From Tomocerus qinae (Eukaryota > Arthropoda > Collembola > Entomobryomorpha > Tomoceridae): a stretch of DNA of 64,000 nt. Below the pieces are notes generated by a model. It was not told the DNA's origin, ran no database searches, and was given only the letters and a program-made list of their open reading frames with translations. The translations under genes and the position numbers were made by a program. The stretch lies in NCBI GenBank assembly GCA_020055645.1, contig CM034546.1, positions 78,988,001 through 79,052,000 of the forward strand. Direction: 5' to 3'. Shown here piece by piece: positions 1 through 13,387 of the stretch (positions within the stretch are counted from its first letter, which is position 1; each line of letters begins with the position of its first letter).

Positions 1-1217
1 GAATAGAAACATTAGTCGTACGATCTATGCAAAAAACTCAGTTAATAGAATGAACTGCGACTCTCAGAGCTTGACTCTTCTCTTGGCAGAACTCTCGGAT
101 TTCATGCGTTTTGTATTCACATCAAAACAATGCAATGTGCATGAACATCGCATTTATAATGCGTATTTGGTCTTAGCATTGCATAGTAAATTTTCATTTC
201 TTGTTTGTCCAGTGAAAAATAATTTCTTGTTTGTCCAGTGAAAAATAAATTTACCTTTATAATTCTAAACGCTTTTATCCAACAGGCATAGTATGAAAAT
301 TTTATTGATTTGATACAATTTTAATGCACTTGGTAGCATTTGGATATATGTCCGAGTTAATACGACAATCACATGTTGTTAATTAATTTAATTTAAAGCT
401 TACTCTACGGAAAATATTCGGTGAAAATCTCATGTTGATTTGTATTTATAATGCAGTAAGTAAATGTTAGTTTATGGTAGGGGGCCATAAACTTTGGTCA
501 ATAGAAAGTTGCTAAATATATTCCATAATATCACTTATTATACAATTATGGTGGATGGAGATGGTAGCGCCTGTAAAGTGTACTGTCAATTCTTATACAC
601 TCAGATATACTTTACAGAAATATTTTAGTTGAAATGTCTGTCAATAAGCAAATAAAAATGACAGTATTGGAAAATTGGAATAACTTCTGAATTATAAATT
701 GTTTTGTTGGTGGACTATTGTTTTTTGTACCTTGTCAGCTTGTCAATCCTATCAATGAACTTTAAGTAAATCCGATGAATGATCGCCACAAGAATGAACA
801 TCTATGACCTTGTAATTATTAATGATATTTTGATGCAGCAAATTCATTGTTAAGAGAATAAATATCCTCAAATTGGATCCAATTAAAATAATTTAGAAAA
901 TGTGTGGGCATTTCACGGGGTTTAAATTATGTCAATCAATTAAAAACTGACATTAAAATTGCTCGCTGACAAAAATAAGCAAAACTCAATGAAAGATTCT
1001 ACATTGACTGTGAATGGTACTACGCAAGATAAATATATACATCGAAGCTTGTCACCACTGAAGACTTTTAAATATTTACTTTATTTATGGTCTATTTACT
1101 CTATGTAAATGGCCACACACCTTTTTAAATTGCTGTACAAATAAAACAAGTCCTTAAACTGTTCTACACAACCAGAGGAAATGTAGTTGAAACCTAACCT
1201 CAGATTAACTCAAGACA
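1..1217. other. intergenic, no gene seen
   Basis: AT-rich DNA upstream of the first receptor gene. No ORF with domain character is visible. A short tandem duplication of the phrase TTTCTTGTTTGTCCAGTGAA occurs near 197-242. Nothing else is recognised. Confidence 0.6.
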
Positions 1218-2647
1218 ATGGCATTTGTAAATAGAGTTGCAAATTTTCAATTTGCACATGAAGAACTACCAGATTATCAACGACAATTGAACGATTTGTA
1301 CAAAGGATACTTTAGACAGATGAACCTGAGAGGAATCTCCTCGTATCATCTGGATACCACTGCAAACAGAGGATATATAAAATTGAAGGCATTTGAAAGT
1401 GGTCCTTTCAATTGGCTCCCTACTTGTTCATATATTTTTGTCTGGGGCCTTTTAATCAGTAAATTTGCACTTCTTTTTCTCATCTACTTCAATGATAAAA
1501 TGTCTATAGATGTGGCAGCATTCATGCCAATTTGTGCATCGCTAAGTATGATAACCATTCTTCGAAATGACCGAAAATTTCAGAAAAAATACATTGAAGT
1601 TCTGAATTTCTGGTTTAAAACCGAAAACTACATTTTAGGTAATTTACAAGCTTAATTATTGGATTAAAGAATTTATGAACATTTAAAAATAATACATTAT
1701 AACTCTTAAGCTTTTTAATTTTAAGTATAAAAGTGGAAATAAAAACATTATAGTTATATTTAACTAAATATACAACATGTAGAGGTTTCCATGTAAAATA
1801 TATTAATAATATTCCTTTGAAATAATTTTTCTTTCTTCCAGGAAATTCTCAATCGGCGTACGAAGAGCAAATAAAATTTGTAAAATTTAGAAATGCATTC
1901 TACAAACAGATGTGGCTGCCCAGTTTTCCTACAATGTTCATGTTGGGAATGTTTGTTCCAAGGTTTCCGATTTTTCCTTATATATTTGTTCCTGCTGAGG
2001 AAGACGGGACCGTTTTCGGATATTTACTACGATTTATATCCGCCTCATCGGAAGCCATTGGCTTGCATTTGTTTTGGAGTACTAACACATGCTTTGATAT
2101 TTTAAGTCAATCTATGAGTAATAGCTTTGGGCTGTGTCTGAAGCAACTCATTGAGGATTTGGCCCCAGAAACCCTAACAAGTCAAGGTGGACAAAGGCAT
2201 ACTATTGTCAAGGCCATGGAAAAGTATCGAACTCTGCAGAGGCTAATTAACTACACAAATATAATATTTTCTCCATTAATTGTAGCACAGAAATCCATTT
2301 ATTATTTCTTTTTGAGCATGCTTTTGTATTCATCAATCACATTTGACAATCTAATTATTATTTTTATGTTCTCACTCACATTTTGCGGGCTACTTACGAG
2401 ACAACTGCTTCTTTATCGACCCATTGGATCCATTCAAAAAAATAGTTGCGATTTTTTAGAAAATGTTAAGATTTTCTTGAAAAATGAAAATGGGTCGCAG
2501 TACAGCTACCACTTCCAAAAAGCGTTTCTTCGCTCTTTGTCTCCTATTGCCCTCTTTTGCGGAGATCGGTATCAAATTCAACCACACACCGTGCTCAATT
2601 ATTTCAACATTGTTTTCTGTAACATGAATTTCTTCTTACAGTTGTAA
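1218..2647 (+). CDS. gustatory-type seven-transmembrane receptor, copy 1
   Basis: Two exons, 1218-1638 and 1842-2647, joined by a phase-1 GT-AG intron, give a 408-residue protein. It is hydrophobic with about seven membrane segments and has no signal peptide, as expected for arthropod gustatory/odorant receptor-like ligand-gated channels of chemosensory neurons. The C-terminal segment (THTVLNYFNIVF region, last 25 residues) resembles the terminal TM7 motif of insect gustatory receptors in position and in its aromatic/hydrophobic pattern. Family assignment rests on topology, length and this motif rather than a close match. The start ATG at 1218 is the first in frame. The gene is a tandem duplicate of the gene at 4374-5929, with the same intron position and the same length. 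The ligand cannot be inferred. No frame damage is seen. Confidence 0.8.
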
Positions 2648-3845
2648 ATTGTAAATTGTAAATTTTAGCTGATCACTATAAATCTCAGTACTATACTGCC
2701 ATCCATTTAAGGTGACAAATATTATCTTCTGATTCAAATTGTCTGTACTTAAAACGTTAAAAGAAGATTTATTGCAACAAGCTATAAATATAGATATCCA
2801 TATTATAACACATTTGCATTGTCTGTATTACTGCCGTAGTACCGTAGTCTAATTTTATGTTATTCGCCCATTGTTGCATGTCTTATTGTAATGAATTAAA
2901 AAAGTCACAAAACAGTTCTCAAAATGTTCAGTCGACCGCCACTAAACCAAATCGATAAAGGTTGATCTTATATTTCAATATTTTTAAATAATCAAAAATT
3001 CAATTTGAAAATTTTGACTTTTAGTTGAGAAATACTTGGAAGAAATGTTTTGAATTTTTGTTCACGTTTGCAGACACATCCTCATTTTATTTCCTCCTTT
3101 TATATCATTTTGTTATATTTGCCAAAATCCTAGAATCATATTTTTCTGATTTTAAATGAAAACTTTTTGGTAACGATGGTAACAAATGAAATTTTATTAT
3201 TTAATTGAAATTACGGAACGTGAGAAAATTAAATAACACCACCCATGATTCAAGAACTCCGTGCCCAGTGCATAGTGGTGTTTCCCCATTCCCCATTAAA
3301 TTACTCTGTGGCATGGCAACCAATGTCCCCACACGTCTTTACGTCCAAAGCCCTCACACGTTAACCAGAGTGCTAACTATATAGGTAACTTAACACAAAA
3401 CTCGTGTCATTCCAATACACTTTTATTAATATCAGCCCTTTAAAAAAGTCCCAACACCTACGTAATATAGCAAATAATAAATCACTGTCAGTCGTCAGTG
3501 AATATCAGGATATAGATAACAAGTTTGGTAAGTATGTTATTATATCGACCGTTACGAATATCTATATCGACATATATCAATCTTCGAGGAAATGCACAAA
3601 CAGAGTGATTAGAGGTAATTGCAGTTAGATTATTAGATTAGAACCCCTCAATTTGGCAAATGTCTAAAATGTCATTTTTCAATAAATACAACATTTTCTA
3701 CGAAAGTGGAGGACGTCTGACAAAGTGTTGAAATAGATCGGTTGGCAGTGCTTATTAATATTGTGGGTATGTAATTTATTAACAACAAGTACGGTCTTTC
3801 AATGCTCACAAAATTAAAACATTTAGCGATGCAATTTATCTAACA
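2648..3845. other. intergenic between receptor copies
   Basis: No convincing gene. A 74-codon frame at 3404-3628 has no recognisable domain, composition or splice context. A GC-richer patch at 3240-3370 looks non-coding. Confidence 0.5.
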
Positions 3846-3850
3846 GCAGC

Positions 3851-3888
3851 TATAAAAGGAATAAACCAATGTCAACAGTCTGTCAGTC
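3851..3888 (+). promoter_or_regulatory. candidate core promoter for receptor copy 2
   Basis: TATAAAAG at 3851-3858 is followed 34 bases downstream by TCAGTC (3883-3888), which matches the arthropod initiator consensus TCAGTY. The spacing is slightly long but acceptable. It would give a 5' leader of about 490 bases before the ATG at 4374, possibly shortened by an intron. Inference only. Confidence 0.35.
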
Positions 3889-4373
3889 CTGCCCTCCACC
3901 TTATTTCATAATTAGTGTAATTATTTACTCAAAGGATGAATATTAAGGCATTGCAGTTTAATTTTCAACTACAGTTAAATGTACTAAACGTTGTCCTTTT
4001 TAAATCATACTCTTTTGGCTGGTGTGTTGCCCTACTCCCTATGTGTAAATTATATTTATTTCTTGTATTCATAATTGTGCATTATAGTTAAGTGGTATTT
4101 TAAGTGTCGATTTTGTATTTACGTCTATTAATCAAATAATATGCTTTCTATGATAGATATCAGATATGAAGCAATTATTTTTGACTAGAGCGTTAATTAC
4201 TTTAGTATCTCATTCACATTTTGTCTATTAGTAAAGTCATAAAATTTGATCAAGTCATCGCATTTATCTGTATTACAATGTTTACAATTACAAAATAAAT
4301 CACTAAAATTTGCGAGTTTGAGTAAGAATGGACTGTCTTGTTTAGGTGCTAGGATATTTATTAGGGAATAGAA

Positions 4374-5929
4374 ATGGATAAGAAAATTAAAAATGTGAGA
4401 TCTTGCCATTCAAAGCAGTCAGGTTATAAAAGTGAATTATACCAATTATACATCAGTTACTTTCGACAAATGAAACTGCGAGGAATTTCTTCTTATGAAT
4501 TAGAAATGAACTCGAATTCAGAAACCATAAATTTGAAAACTTTCAAAACCGGAATTTTTTCATGGATGCCTTATCTTTCCTATCTTTTTGTTTGGTGCTT
4601 CCTAATCAGAAAATTTGCACTACTTTTCGTTATTTATAGTCGGAAGGACATGTCTATCGATGCCGCTGCTTTAATGCCGATTTGTGCAGCTCTAAGCATG
4701 ATAACCATTTTAAGAAATGACCAGAAATTTCAAAAAAATTACGTAGAAGCTGTAAACTGCTGGCTTAAACTGGAAAACCACATTTTTGGTAATTAAACTC
4801 AAGAATATCACTTAAATTATTAAAAACAATACAATAAGATTAATCCAATTACTTAAACTCCTATGCAGCTATGTAGTCCTTTTTATAAAGTTCTAGGTAC
4901 CCCTACGCTTTATATTTGAAATTTATAATTTCAATATTACAAAAAATTTATATCAGAAGAACCCTGCCTGTTAGATGTCTGATAAAAACAATTTTTAAAA
5001 TTAAGTTGTGAGCTGTTTTATATCATAAAGTTGAATATTTTTGGTACTCAAATCAATTTAAGTAGAATTATTACAGTAAATATTTTAGTTATCACTTTGT
5101 ACTATTTTTGTTTTTAGGAAACTCTCAATCTGCCTATGAGGAGCAGTTCAAATTTGTAAAATTCAGAACCTTTTTCTACCAGCAGATGTGGCTACCCAGT
5201 TTTCCTACGATGTTCATATTAGGAATGTTTGTACCAAGGTTTCCAGTTTTTCCCTATTTATTTGTCTCTGTTGATGAGGATGATACTTCTGTCGGATATT
5301 TTCTTCGGTTCATTTCTGCTCTGTCGGAAGCTGCGGCAGTACAGATGTTTTGGAGTACTAATACAAGTTTTGATATTTTGAGCCAGTCTATGAGCAACAG
5401 CATTCGATTGTGTCTTAAGCAGCTAATTGAAGATTTGCATTTTGAGTCAATCCAATTAGTCCCTGCTACTCGACAACAATTCAACATTTTAAATGCCATT
5501 GAACGTTACGGGGCCCTTCAAAGGCTAGTTATATACACAAATGAAATATTTTCGCCGTTAATTGTGAAACAAAAATCAATATATTATTTTTTCATTAGCA
5601 TGCTTCTGTATTCATCTATCACATTTGACAACATAATTATCATTTTTATGTTTTCTTTTATATTATGCGGTGCAATTGTTAGGCAACTGCTCCTTTACAG
5701 GCCCATTGGAGCAGTACAAAAAAGAAGTCAAGAATTTTTAAAAAATGTTAGACTTTTCTTGGGCAAAGAAAATGGAGACTTTAATACTTATAATTACCAA
5801 AGAATAGTTTTACGTTCTTTATCTCCCATTGCATTTTGTTGTGGAGATCGCTATCAAATTCAACCTCATACAGTTCTAAATTATTTCCATATTGTTTTTT
5901 GTAACATGATTTTTTTCTTACGATTGTAA
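4374..5929 (+). CDS. gustatory-type seven-transmembrane receptor, copy 2
   Basis: Exons 4374-4788 and 5118-5929 are joined by a phase-1 GT-AG intron and encode 408 residues. The protein shares long stretches with copy 1: the FRQMKLRGISSYE region near the N-terminus, the LPSFPTMF segment just after the intron, and the C-terminal GDRYQIQPHTVLNYF block. About seven hydrophobic segments predict a chemoreceptor channel. Exon 2 is the more conserved part. The N-terminal 30 residues differ from copy 1, which suggests relaxed constraint or an exchanged start. A polyadenylation signal lies 160 bases after the stop. The two copies probably arose by unequal crossing over. Both look functional. Confidence 0.82.
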
Positions 5930-6088
5930 ATTGAATTTTAGGATCTGCCTATTTTAGTTCTTAAATTCAGTACATGAAAGTCACAGCGTCAGCGTCTAAC
6001 TAACTATAAACTAATGAGAAATGTCAATTATGCTTCTCCGATCCATGGCATTATTGGTCAGTGATTTGGAAGTTGCAATTTGGAGAAT

Positions 6089-6094
6089 AATAAA
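6089..6094 (+). terminator. polyadenylation signal of receptor copy 2
   Basis: AATAAA 160 bases past the stop codon at 5929, at a plausible 3'-UTR distance. Confidence 0.45.
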
Positions 6095-6417
6095 ATGTCC
6101 AACCTCCACAATACATTTAAACTGTCTTACTGCACTTGACTTCAAGATAATAAGGATAATAAGGAATTAGATTTTTTTAATTGCTAATTTACATTTGGTT
6201 ACATAATAGTTAATACCATTGTCAATTTTTTTATTTTCGGAAACATTAAAATTGATAAAACAAATAAGATAATGTATATCTAAATTAAATTTGTAGCATA
6301 ATAATGATTACCAATCCTAATATTAAACTAATTTTCAATTACACAGATTTTGAAAATATCCCATTTAATATTTTTAAAAGCATCAATATATTTAAACAAT
6401 TTTAAAAATATTTCATT

Positions 6418-7010
6418 TTATGACGTGGTTGAATTTTTGTCATTCTTTCTTCTCCTAGCTGCTTGCTCCTCATCATACTATGGAAATATAATTAACAATA
6501 GCATGCATACCATATGTTTATTAAAGGGAAAAGTAAATATAAATATAACTTTTTTAAAAGTGTTAACAATTTAGAACTTACCTTTCGAATTTTACTTTTG
6601 AAAAGGTTAGGATCAAAGCTGGTAATAAAAGCCTTGTCATGGTCCAAGCCTCCCAAAACATTTAATCCTTCGTGGACCACATCATGAATACTTTGCATGA
6701 CTTTTTCCAATCCTGCATTTATATGTTCCATAACTTTGTCCAACTGCGTTTTAAATTCCTCGTGAGGAAGACTTAGAGATGGAAAATAGGGTAGACCTCC
6801 TCTTGAAGGGAATTCTGCTTCTTTCTCTCCTACGGGCTCAATCTCTTCAACTTCAGAATCTCGATTTGTAACAACTTTAGATTTATTTGGAGAATTCTTG
6901 ACTTTCTTGCCATTTGGAATAATGACTGCATCATTAGCTGGAGAGTGTGGAGAGGATTCAACGCAACCGAGAAGCAAAAGGATTGAAATAAAGACAAATT
7001 TAGAATTCAT
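6418..7010 (-). CDS. small secreted protein, unknown family
   Basis: Exon 1 runs 7010-6582 and exon 2 runs 6477-6418 (phase-0 intron, donor AAG|GTAAGT, acceptor ATAG), giving 162 residues. An upstream in-frame ATG at 7067 exists, but the ATG at 7010 begins directly with a classical signal peptide (MNSKFVFISILLLLGC) and was chosen. The mature part starts with a Lys/Glu/Ser-rich stretch, continues with an amphipathic segment (about residues 80-125) rich in Val, Leu, His and Met, and ends in a short basic tail (AARRRKNDKN) supplied by exon 2. Apart from the cysteine at the end of the signal peptide no cysteines are seen. I do not recognise a family. It could be a structural or haemolymph peptide precursor. 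Confidence 0.6.
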
Positions 7011-7067
7011 TTTTCTAGAGTTTCGTTTTGTCTGCTGAATGATTTGTTTAGTTAACCGGGATGTCAA

Positions 7068-9294
7068 AATGTGTCAAAAACGTCAATCTATATATTTGGA
7101 AAATCTTGCATTGAACTCATTCCAAGTTCACGATAAATATGGAAGTACTTTATGATAATTGGAAATATCCTGCCTGAACCTATAATTAAGAGCATTCGAA
7201 TGATTCAATGAAACAATGCTCATGGCTACCACTTCAATCATATCATTATCGACAGAATAATCACACGCGACCATTGTTGGATGTTAGTTGACACACGACA
7301 AATATACTTATAAAGTGCACCCACCCAACCTGGATGTTGTTTTAATCCAATTCATTAATAATGGCTGACCTTCTCCAAAATGTTTATATTTTAACAAAGT
7401 TAGGTTATGGATAGGCATCACTACAAAATATGGGTTTAATTCACAATATTTTCTTCAATAAATATATAAAAATTATGTGTATAGAATATAGGAAGTGGTA
7501 TTTCTATTAATTGTGAATAGAAGTACAGGTTGCCATTTTTGTTTATTATAATATTTGCCATAATAGTTAAATTAGGTACGTTTTTATCTAGTAGAATATA
7601 CGAATGAATAATCTTTCTTAGCTGTGCGTATATTATTATTGATCTGGGTATATAAAGTACCACATGTAACATAACTCTATCAGCTATATGGTTTTACTGT
7701 CTCACCAGCCTCACTTTATTATATTAAACGATAAAATAATTAATCTTTGACATTGAAATTTCAATATTTTTTTAATTGGCGTTACCTTGTTAAATTGGCA
7801 TGAATTTTCATGCAAATACTATAGAAAATACTCAAAGACTCAAAGTTTTACAACGATGCGATTGCTACAACCTAATTTCTAATAAGGTCTATTGTATATT
7901 ATGTAAGTCTATTTTATGACGTTTATTTACTTATCTCCAATACGAATAACTGTCCAACTGAGGAACAACAATTTGAGCTCGCCTGAGAAAAGAAGCTTGG
8001 GTATCATGGGTTCATACATTGGGTCCAACCTCCAGAACCTCGGATTGATTGAATAATTTTTAACAAACATGACCAAATCATAGCTGGTCAGTGGACAATG
8101 AGTATCCCCATTGTCTTTCGTCAAAGTCCAAATCCGCTACCTCAAATCATAGATTCTATATTATTATTATTCCATAAACGCCCCACTATGTCCAAATATT
8201 AAAGTTGCTAGTGAATGTGAATTGACGTTACTCACCCAAAATACCTTTAATTTTAAGTTATAATGCTGTGGTCAGAATTAAACCGTCGATAAAGTCGACA
8301 ATAAGGTATGATAATGTTGCCTTTTCTTAAGGGTGAATAAGTCTCGCATAATATTTATCATTAAAAGTCCATATTTCTCACAGCGTTACAATTTCATAAT
8401 TCTGCGTAAAGTGGCAAATCCGAATTAAATACATGTTATCGCAGTATGTCAAATCAATACTCAAAAATAACTATTAACTAGAACTAACGTTCTCATCAGT
8501 CGCAATGAACCTACGACGTTCTAAAAACTGATACCATTAAGTTGACATTTTTGAAGACAATAGCGGGAGAAATAATTTCTTCATTTTGATCCTTGAGCTG
8601 TTGGTCAAATAACTTATTGTAATAAATTATTATGGATTAGTAGTTTTGGACTTTCATAAATAATGATATCGAATCGAAATCAAACACTAAATAGTTAAAA
8701 ATATATTGTCTACTCAACTCATGACATTTTGACGAGTAAAATATACTGAGCTCAGCTTAGGTCGGGATCGGGACTCGGTAGGACCAGGACAAGCGATAGG
8801 GAGAGAAGTCAGGTGGTGAGATAAAGTTAAAAATCTATTCTCCGGAGTCAGCGTCAGGAATATTTAAAAGTAATTCAATTCAATATATTTCTCCTACTAA
8901 TATTTTTATAAAAGACAACGGTACGGTACGCCTGTACCCAGGCTATTAAAGTTACTACTACCTGGCATCCTCCTCGTGTTGTAGTAGAAGCCGGTTTAGG
9001 GTCAAACACGTGTTCATTGCCTTTATGTCCTCTACATATCGAATCATTAATCAAATCACGGATACCAAAAATTGGGGTGCCGGCGGGGTACCAACCTTTG
9101 GGGACCTTTCCCCGGGCAAACTGCACTATGATTTTTTTCATATCCCATTTAAAGTTGTTTATCTCAGTGTATCCGACTACCTAACAGAAGGATCTTAACA
9201 TTCTTAATCCATAGACTTACGCCCTTGTCCTTTGTACGAATTTTTATTTTTTTATTTCAGGGTTTTCAAAACATCAAGAAAGAGAGAAATAATC
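7068..9294. other. intergenic, no gene recognised
   Basis: About 2.2 kb of AT-rich DNA. A denser patch at 8900-9130 holds open frames on both strands without recognisable domains. The minus frame there (about 88 codons) may be a decayed element. A purine-rich run occurs at 8757-8815. Confidence 0.5.
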
Positions 9295-10765
9295 ATGGTA
9301 TACGAATGTATCATTTGTATGGAAAACCTCGAATCTTCTGCACCGGGAACTTCTTCAGAATTTCGGTTATCGCGTGGAAAACCAGAGGAATTGAAAGAAA
9401 TTTGCGCCACGACCGCCTGTGGCCATGTGTTCCACCGCACTTGCCTTAATCAGTGGTTTACGGAAAACGGGTAAGATTGGAGAAAAATCCTCCCTTAAAA
9501 GATGAGAACTAAAAGGAAATTCCTTCTATATATTTTTCAGAAACCTGTAGATGTTAAGTGCCGATACTTCCATAAATATATAATGATGAATGAATAATAT
9601 ATACTAATTAATTGGTAAAAATTTGAAATTACATACATCTACTACAAATAAATAAATGAATGTGGCAAGTGATAAATAAAATTCCAACCCATCAATATTT
9701 ATCTCATATTTAGTCAATATCAAGCACACTAGTTTCAAATAAATCTTATTACTTTACGTTGTGCATAAAATTCATTAAATATTAATTACTTTTTTACTTA
9801 CTTTCAGGAAAAAGAGCTGTCCTTCTTGCCGGATCCCGTTGTCAGGAGGAGAGATTTTCAGAATCTATCCATCAGGATCATCCGAGGATAGCAACGAGAA
9901 CAACCGCGCCCTGCAAATGGCAGAAATTAAGAAATGTATTCAAATTTGTGAAGCTCATAAAATACTCATGTAATGAAAATTATTAAAATATTCAATAGAC
10001 AATAATGCTTGTATGTATAATATATATACTAATATTATTATTACCATATTATATCGTTGAATGCTTATGTCTGTAATTTACAGTGATGAGTATGACGACC
10101 TCCTTGAAAAGTATGCTCAGAAGTGTGACAATACAGCTATGCTTTATGCAAGAAATGCTAGTCTGGAAGAGGAGTGTAATCGCTTGAGAAGTATGCATAA
10201 TGGACCAATCTTTTCTATGATGTAAGTTCTGCATTATATTATTTCGTAATTTGAGTACTGAATCAGAAAGTCTATCCAAGTTAAAAATGAACTCTAAAAA
10301 CCTTCTACTTCGTTTTGCACATAAAACTTTAGTCTGGTGTTTTCTCTATGAAAAGTTCATTTCTAAAAGGGATTCTAGAATGTAATTGAGTTTGTTCTTT
10401 GCACTGTTTGTAATCCCTTCCCTATCATACCAGCGCCTAACTTCCTATGTAATAATTTATCCGGTTGTTTATTGAAGTAGAAGTGAATACAGTCTATGTG
10501 TTTACAATTTTAAATCTTATTATATTTTAGCATTGGCTGTGGACACATATTGAAGTGGATCAAGTCCTTCATCATATTCATCATCGTTCTATTTCGGAAT
10601 TCTGTACTTTTCATTGTCAGCTTATTCTTCACCATCTTGGTCGGGATCTTCGTATTTCAATTGTTCGCATTTGTCCAATTGGAAGATAATGAAAGTTTGC
10701 CAATCACAAGTACCTTTGAAACCACAGGCAGTGCAGTTTATCATTCCGGAATTTACAGTTTGTAA
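9295..10765 (+). CDS. RING-H2 / coiled-coil / transmembrane protein (TRAIP-like RING)
   Basis: Four exons, 9295-9470, 9808-9969, 10084-10221 and 10531-10765, all joined in phase 2, give 236 residues. Residues 4-7 (CIIC), a long loop, CGHVFHRTC near residues 43-51 and CPSC from exon 2 form a complete C3H2C3 RING, so it is a probable E3 ubiquitin ligase that binds an E2 through the RING. Exon 3 encodes a coiled-coil-like Glu/Leu-rich helix (LEEECNRLR). Exon 4 encodes a long hydrophobic stretch (about residues 168-205) that predicts one or two membrane passes, followed by a short polar tail. The RING most resembles TRAIP-type RINGs (ECxxCxE start, CGHxFHxxC). An AATAAA lies at 11040. The paralogue at 13388-14848 has the same exon structure but a different tail. 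Confidence 0.8.
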
Positions 10766-12170
10766 CAATCATTATTTAAATATATAGTGGTATTGGAGAC
10801 ATAGACGATCCTCTGAAATATATCTTAACAAACTTTAGTAGTATAATTGTATTTTATACATGGTGATTTTCTATACAAGAGGTATCTACTTCTATTTTGT
10901 TATAGTAATTGTAATAAGTACTTTAAAAGATTTGTACAACTATTTATATCGTTATTACTCCATAGATTACTACTATACGTCCCATAATGATAATGACACA
11001 ACGATGTCTTTTAATTGTTTTAATTATTTAATGTGATATAATAAAATGGATGATCTGTAAGACTGACATTTTTGACGATCAGATATTAATGAAAATAATA
11101 TCAATATAGCCATAAATAAGAGTTCATAAAAATTATACCTAATGTAATAAAATATATGCGTTGAAATTGAAAATAATTTAAATAAAGGGGTAAGCAGATT
11201 TTAACCAACAGTAGTGACCGTAGACTTGTTTACCGTATTTTATTTGTTTTGGGCATACAGTGTGACATTAACCTTCTGCTGAACATTGGAGCTTTTGTAT
11301 CGTAAATATTCTTCTGGAATAGATTTAAAAAAGTTACCTACATTTATACCAGTCTAAAATTGATAAAGGTAGGTAATATTAACTTTTTTAGTTTCGTTCA
11401 TCTTATAGGAACTCATGAGAAGTACTATAGATAGCGCCATAGCTCTTTCGAAAGTATACATAGAATACCGATATATATATATATAGGTGTGACCTTGTGA
11501 CTGATATATTTTGAACTGTGTGTTTTAGGTGAGTGACCTGCTTACACTGGAGAAATGTTGAAATAGTCTAGCTACCGCGCATAGGAATTTCCTCAATAGA
11601 CCGCAGCGATATATCGTTTCCTCCGTTTCCTCCAAGATAATAGGATACGGAGGAGGATATGCACATGGAAGAAACGATATCCCACTGCCTAAAGCCTGAC
11701 TTCTGAATGACCCAGTATAGTATAATGCTTATTCTACTTCCCTAAAGTCAGTACAGATTCAGCGGCTAGGCATAGCGGGAGAGAAACAGTTTTGAATGTG
11801 CATTGTCGTCTGCTTCTTGTAACTGAGGGCACGTAATAATAATAAATATCCGCTGGTGAGTGAATTGAATGATAATAAGCTTTTATTGCATTGTTATTCT
11901 TTGCCCTAGTCGGTCGTGAGTGGTGAGCCAGTCCGAGTCCTGTCACCATCACCTGTGTTCCTGGTCAAGATTCCGTCAATTTTAGCTATTTGTAAGTCAT
12001 TTTCTCATACAGAATTGTAAAATACAGTGGTAAGCATCACTGTTTGCTGTCAGAACATAAACATCAGATTATTTATATCCAAAGGTTGAAGGTTACTTTC
12101 ACCAACAACCAATGCAATCACAAAACTTCAATGTCAATATTATCTAACAACTTCCAGCAACTACAGCTGA
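10766..12170. other. intergenic with minor inverted repeat
   Basis: No gene is seen. An (AT)n run lies at about 11470-11485. A small imperfect inverted repeat occurs at about 11603-11685 (CCTCCGT against ACGGAGG, and CGATAT on both outer sides). Confidence 0.5.
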
Positions 12171-12175
12171 TCTGA

Positions 12176-13085
12176 TTGGAAGTTGAAATAGAGGTTTCTC
12201 ACAATTTTGGTGACCGGTCACCGAATGAAAATAAAATAGATAGGTTAAGTTCCTTTAAGTATCTTGGGGTCTATCTTGATGATAAGCTCAATTTTAATAA
12301 GCACATTGATTATATTTGTAAAAAAATGTCAGTAAGATGTAATAATTTGCTTCGTCATAAAGAACAAATACCGTCTACTTGTATGCCTATGGTATTTAGG
12401 GCAATTGTATATTCTATATTTGAATATGGGCTTGTAATCTACTCTTGCACTTCTACATCCAACTTGAAATTAATTCAGGACATTTTTGACAATTTCATTC
12501 TTAAGTATTATTACGGAAATAAGGTGCTTCGTAGAATGAAAGTGGGTAATGTAACCACCCCTAATCTCTATGTTCTGTATGATAAGTTTAACATACTCTC
12601 GGTAGCTGAGCAGATAAAATATTCACTGTGCACTTATCTATTCTCATTGCTAGTGAATAAACATTTGCTCCCTACACGTTTATCGAAGTATTTGGTAGGT
12701 AATTCTGGCCCTAGAACAACTAGGCAAAGCTGTAACTTGGTCGTCCCTGCTTACAACTATTCACTTACAAACGACTCATTTATTATACGAAGTATTTGTG
12801 AATGGAACAGTTTACCCCTAGATCTTAAGAAAATAAGTAGTTATACTTTATTTAAATCAAAACTGTTAGAATACCTTAAATCATCTAGATAATTGTTCTG
12901 TTTCCATATTCTGTACCTAACTACTACATACCCTTGTAAATTCAGCCCTACCTTCTATGTGACTAAATATTAATTAGCGTAGTTATTAAGTATATGAATC
13001 ATATGTATTTATGTCTGCTACTGGAGAAAAGCTACGGCTTAAGTAACTTGACAATAAAGCTTTGATTTGATTTGATTTGATTTGA
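12176..13085 (+). mobile_element. 5'-truncated non-LTR retrotransposon (LINE), 3' end
   Basis: The 238-codon frame at 12176-12892 is the C-terminal end of a LINE ORF2: the FKYLGVYLDDKLNF thumb-region motif after the reverse-transcriptase core, and the family-typical tail ICEWNSLPLDLKK. The catalytic RT motifs and the endonuclease are absent, so the copy is 5'-truncated, as usual after incomplete reverse transcription. After the stop comes about 160 bases of 3' UTR, AATAAA near 13053, then a (TTTGA)n tail ending near 13084. The tail and C-terminus suggest the CR1/Jockey group. I could not find clear target duplications. The frame is intact, so the insertion is fairly young. It lies between two RING paralogues. 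Confidence 0.8.
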
Positions 13086-13387
13086 ATTAACATAAATTAT
13101 AGGTATTGAAATGTCTCTAATACCTGTCTGTGTTATCCTTGAGTTGTGAGAAACGTCTATTGTCTATTTGTCCTACAACGCTGTTAAACTGTGAACTGGA
13201 ATTTATAAGGTCAAGTCACCAGTGACAAATACTTAAAAGTAACGTCATAAACGACATCAGCAGAGTATTTTATATTTGTTTCCCAGGCAATGGAATGAAC
13301 AGCTGATTTTATTGTTTTTTTGTTTTTCATTAAGGTCAAAGGTGGGACATGATATACAGTTCGTAAATCAGAAAGTAGTGAATAATA

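Noticed and set aside
3404-3628. 74-codon plus-strand frame
   Set aside because: No domain, poor composition, no splice or promoter context.
8875-9198. Overlapping open frames on both strands
   Set aside because: No recognisable domain or splice logic; could be a decayed element but support is too weak.
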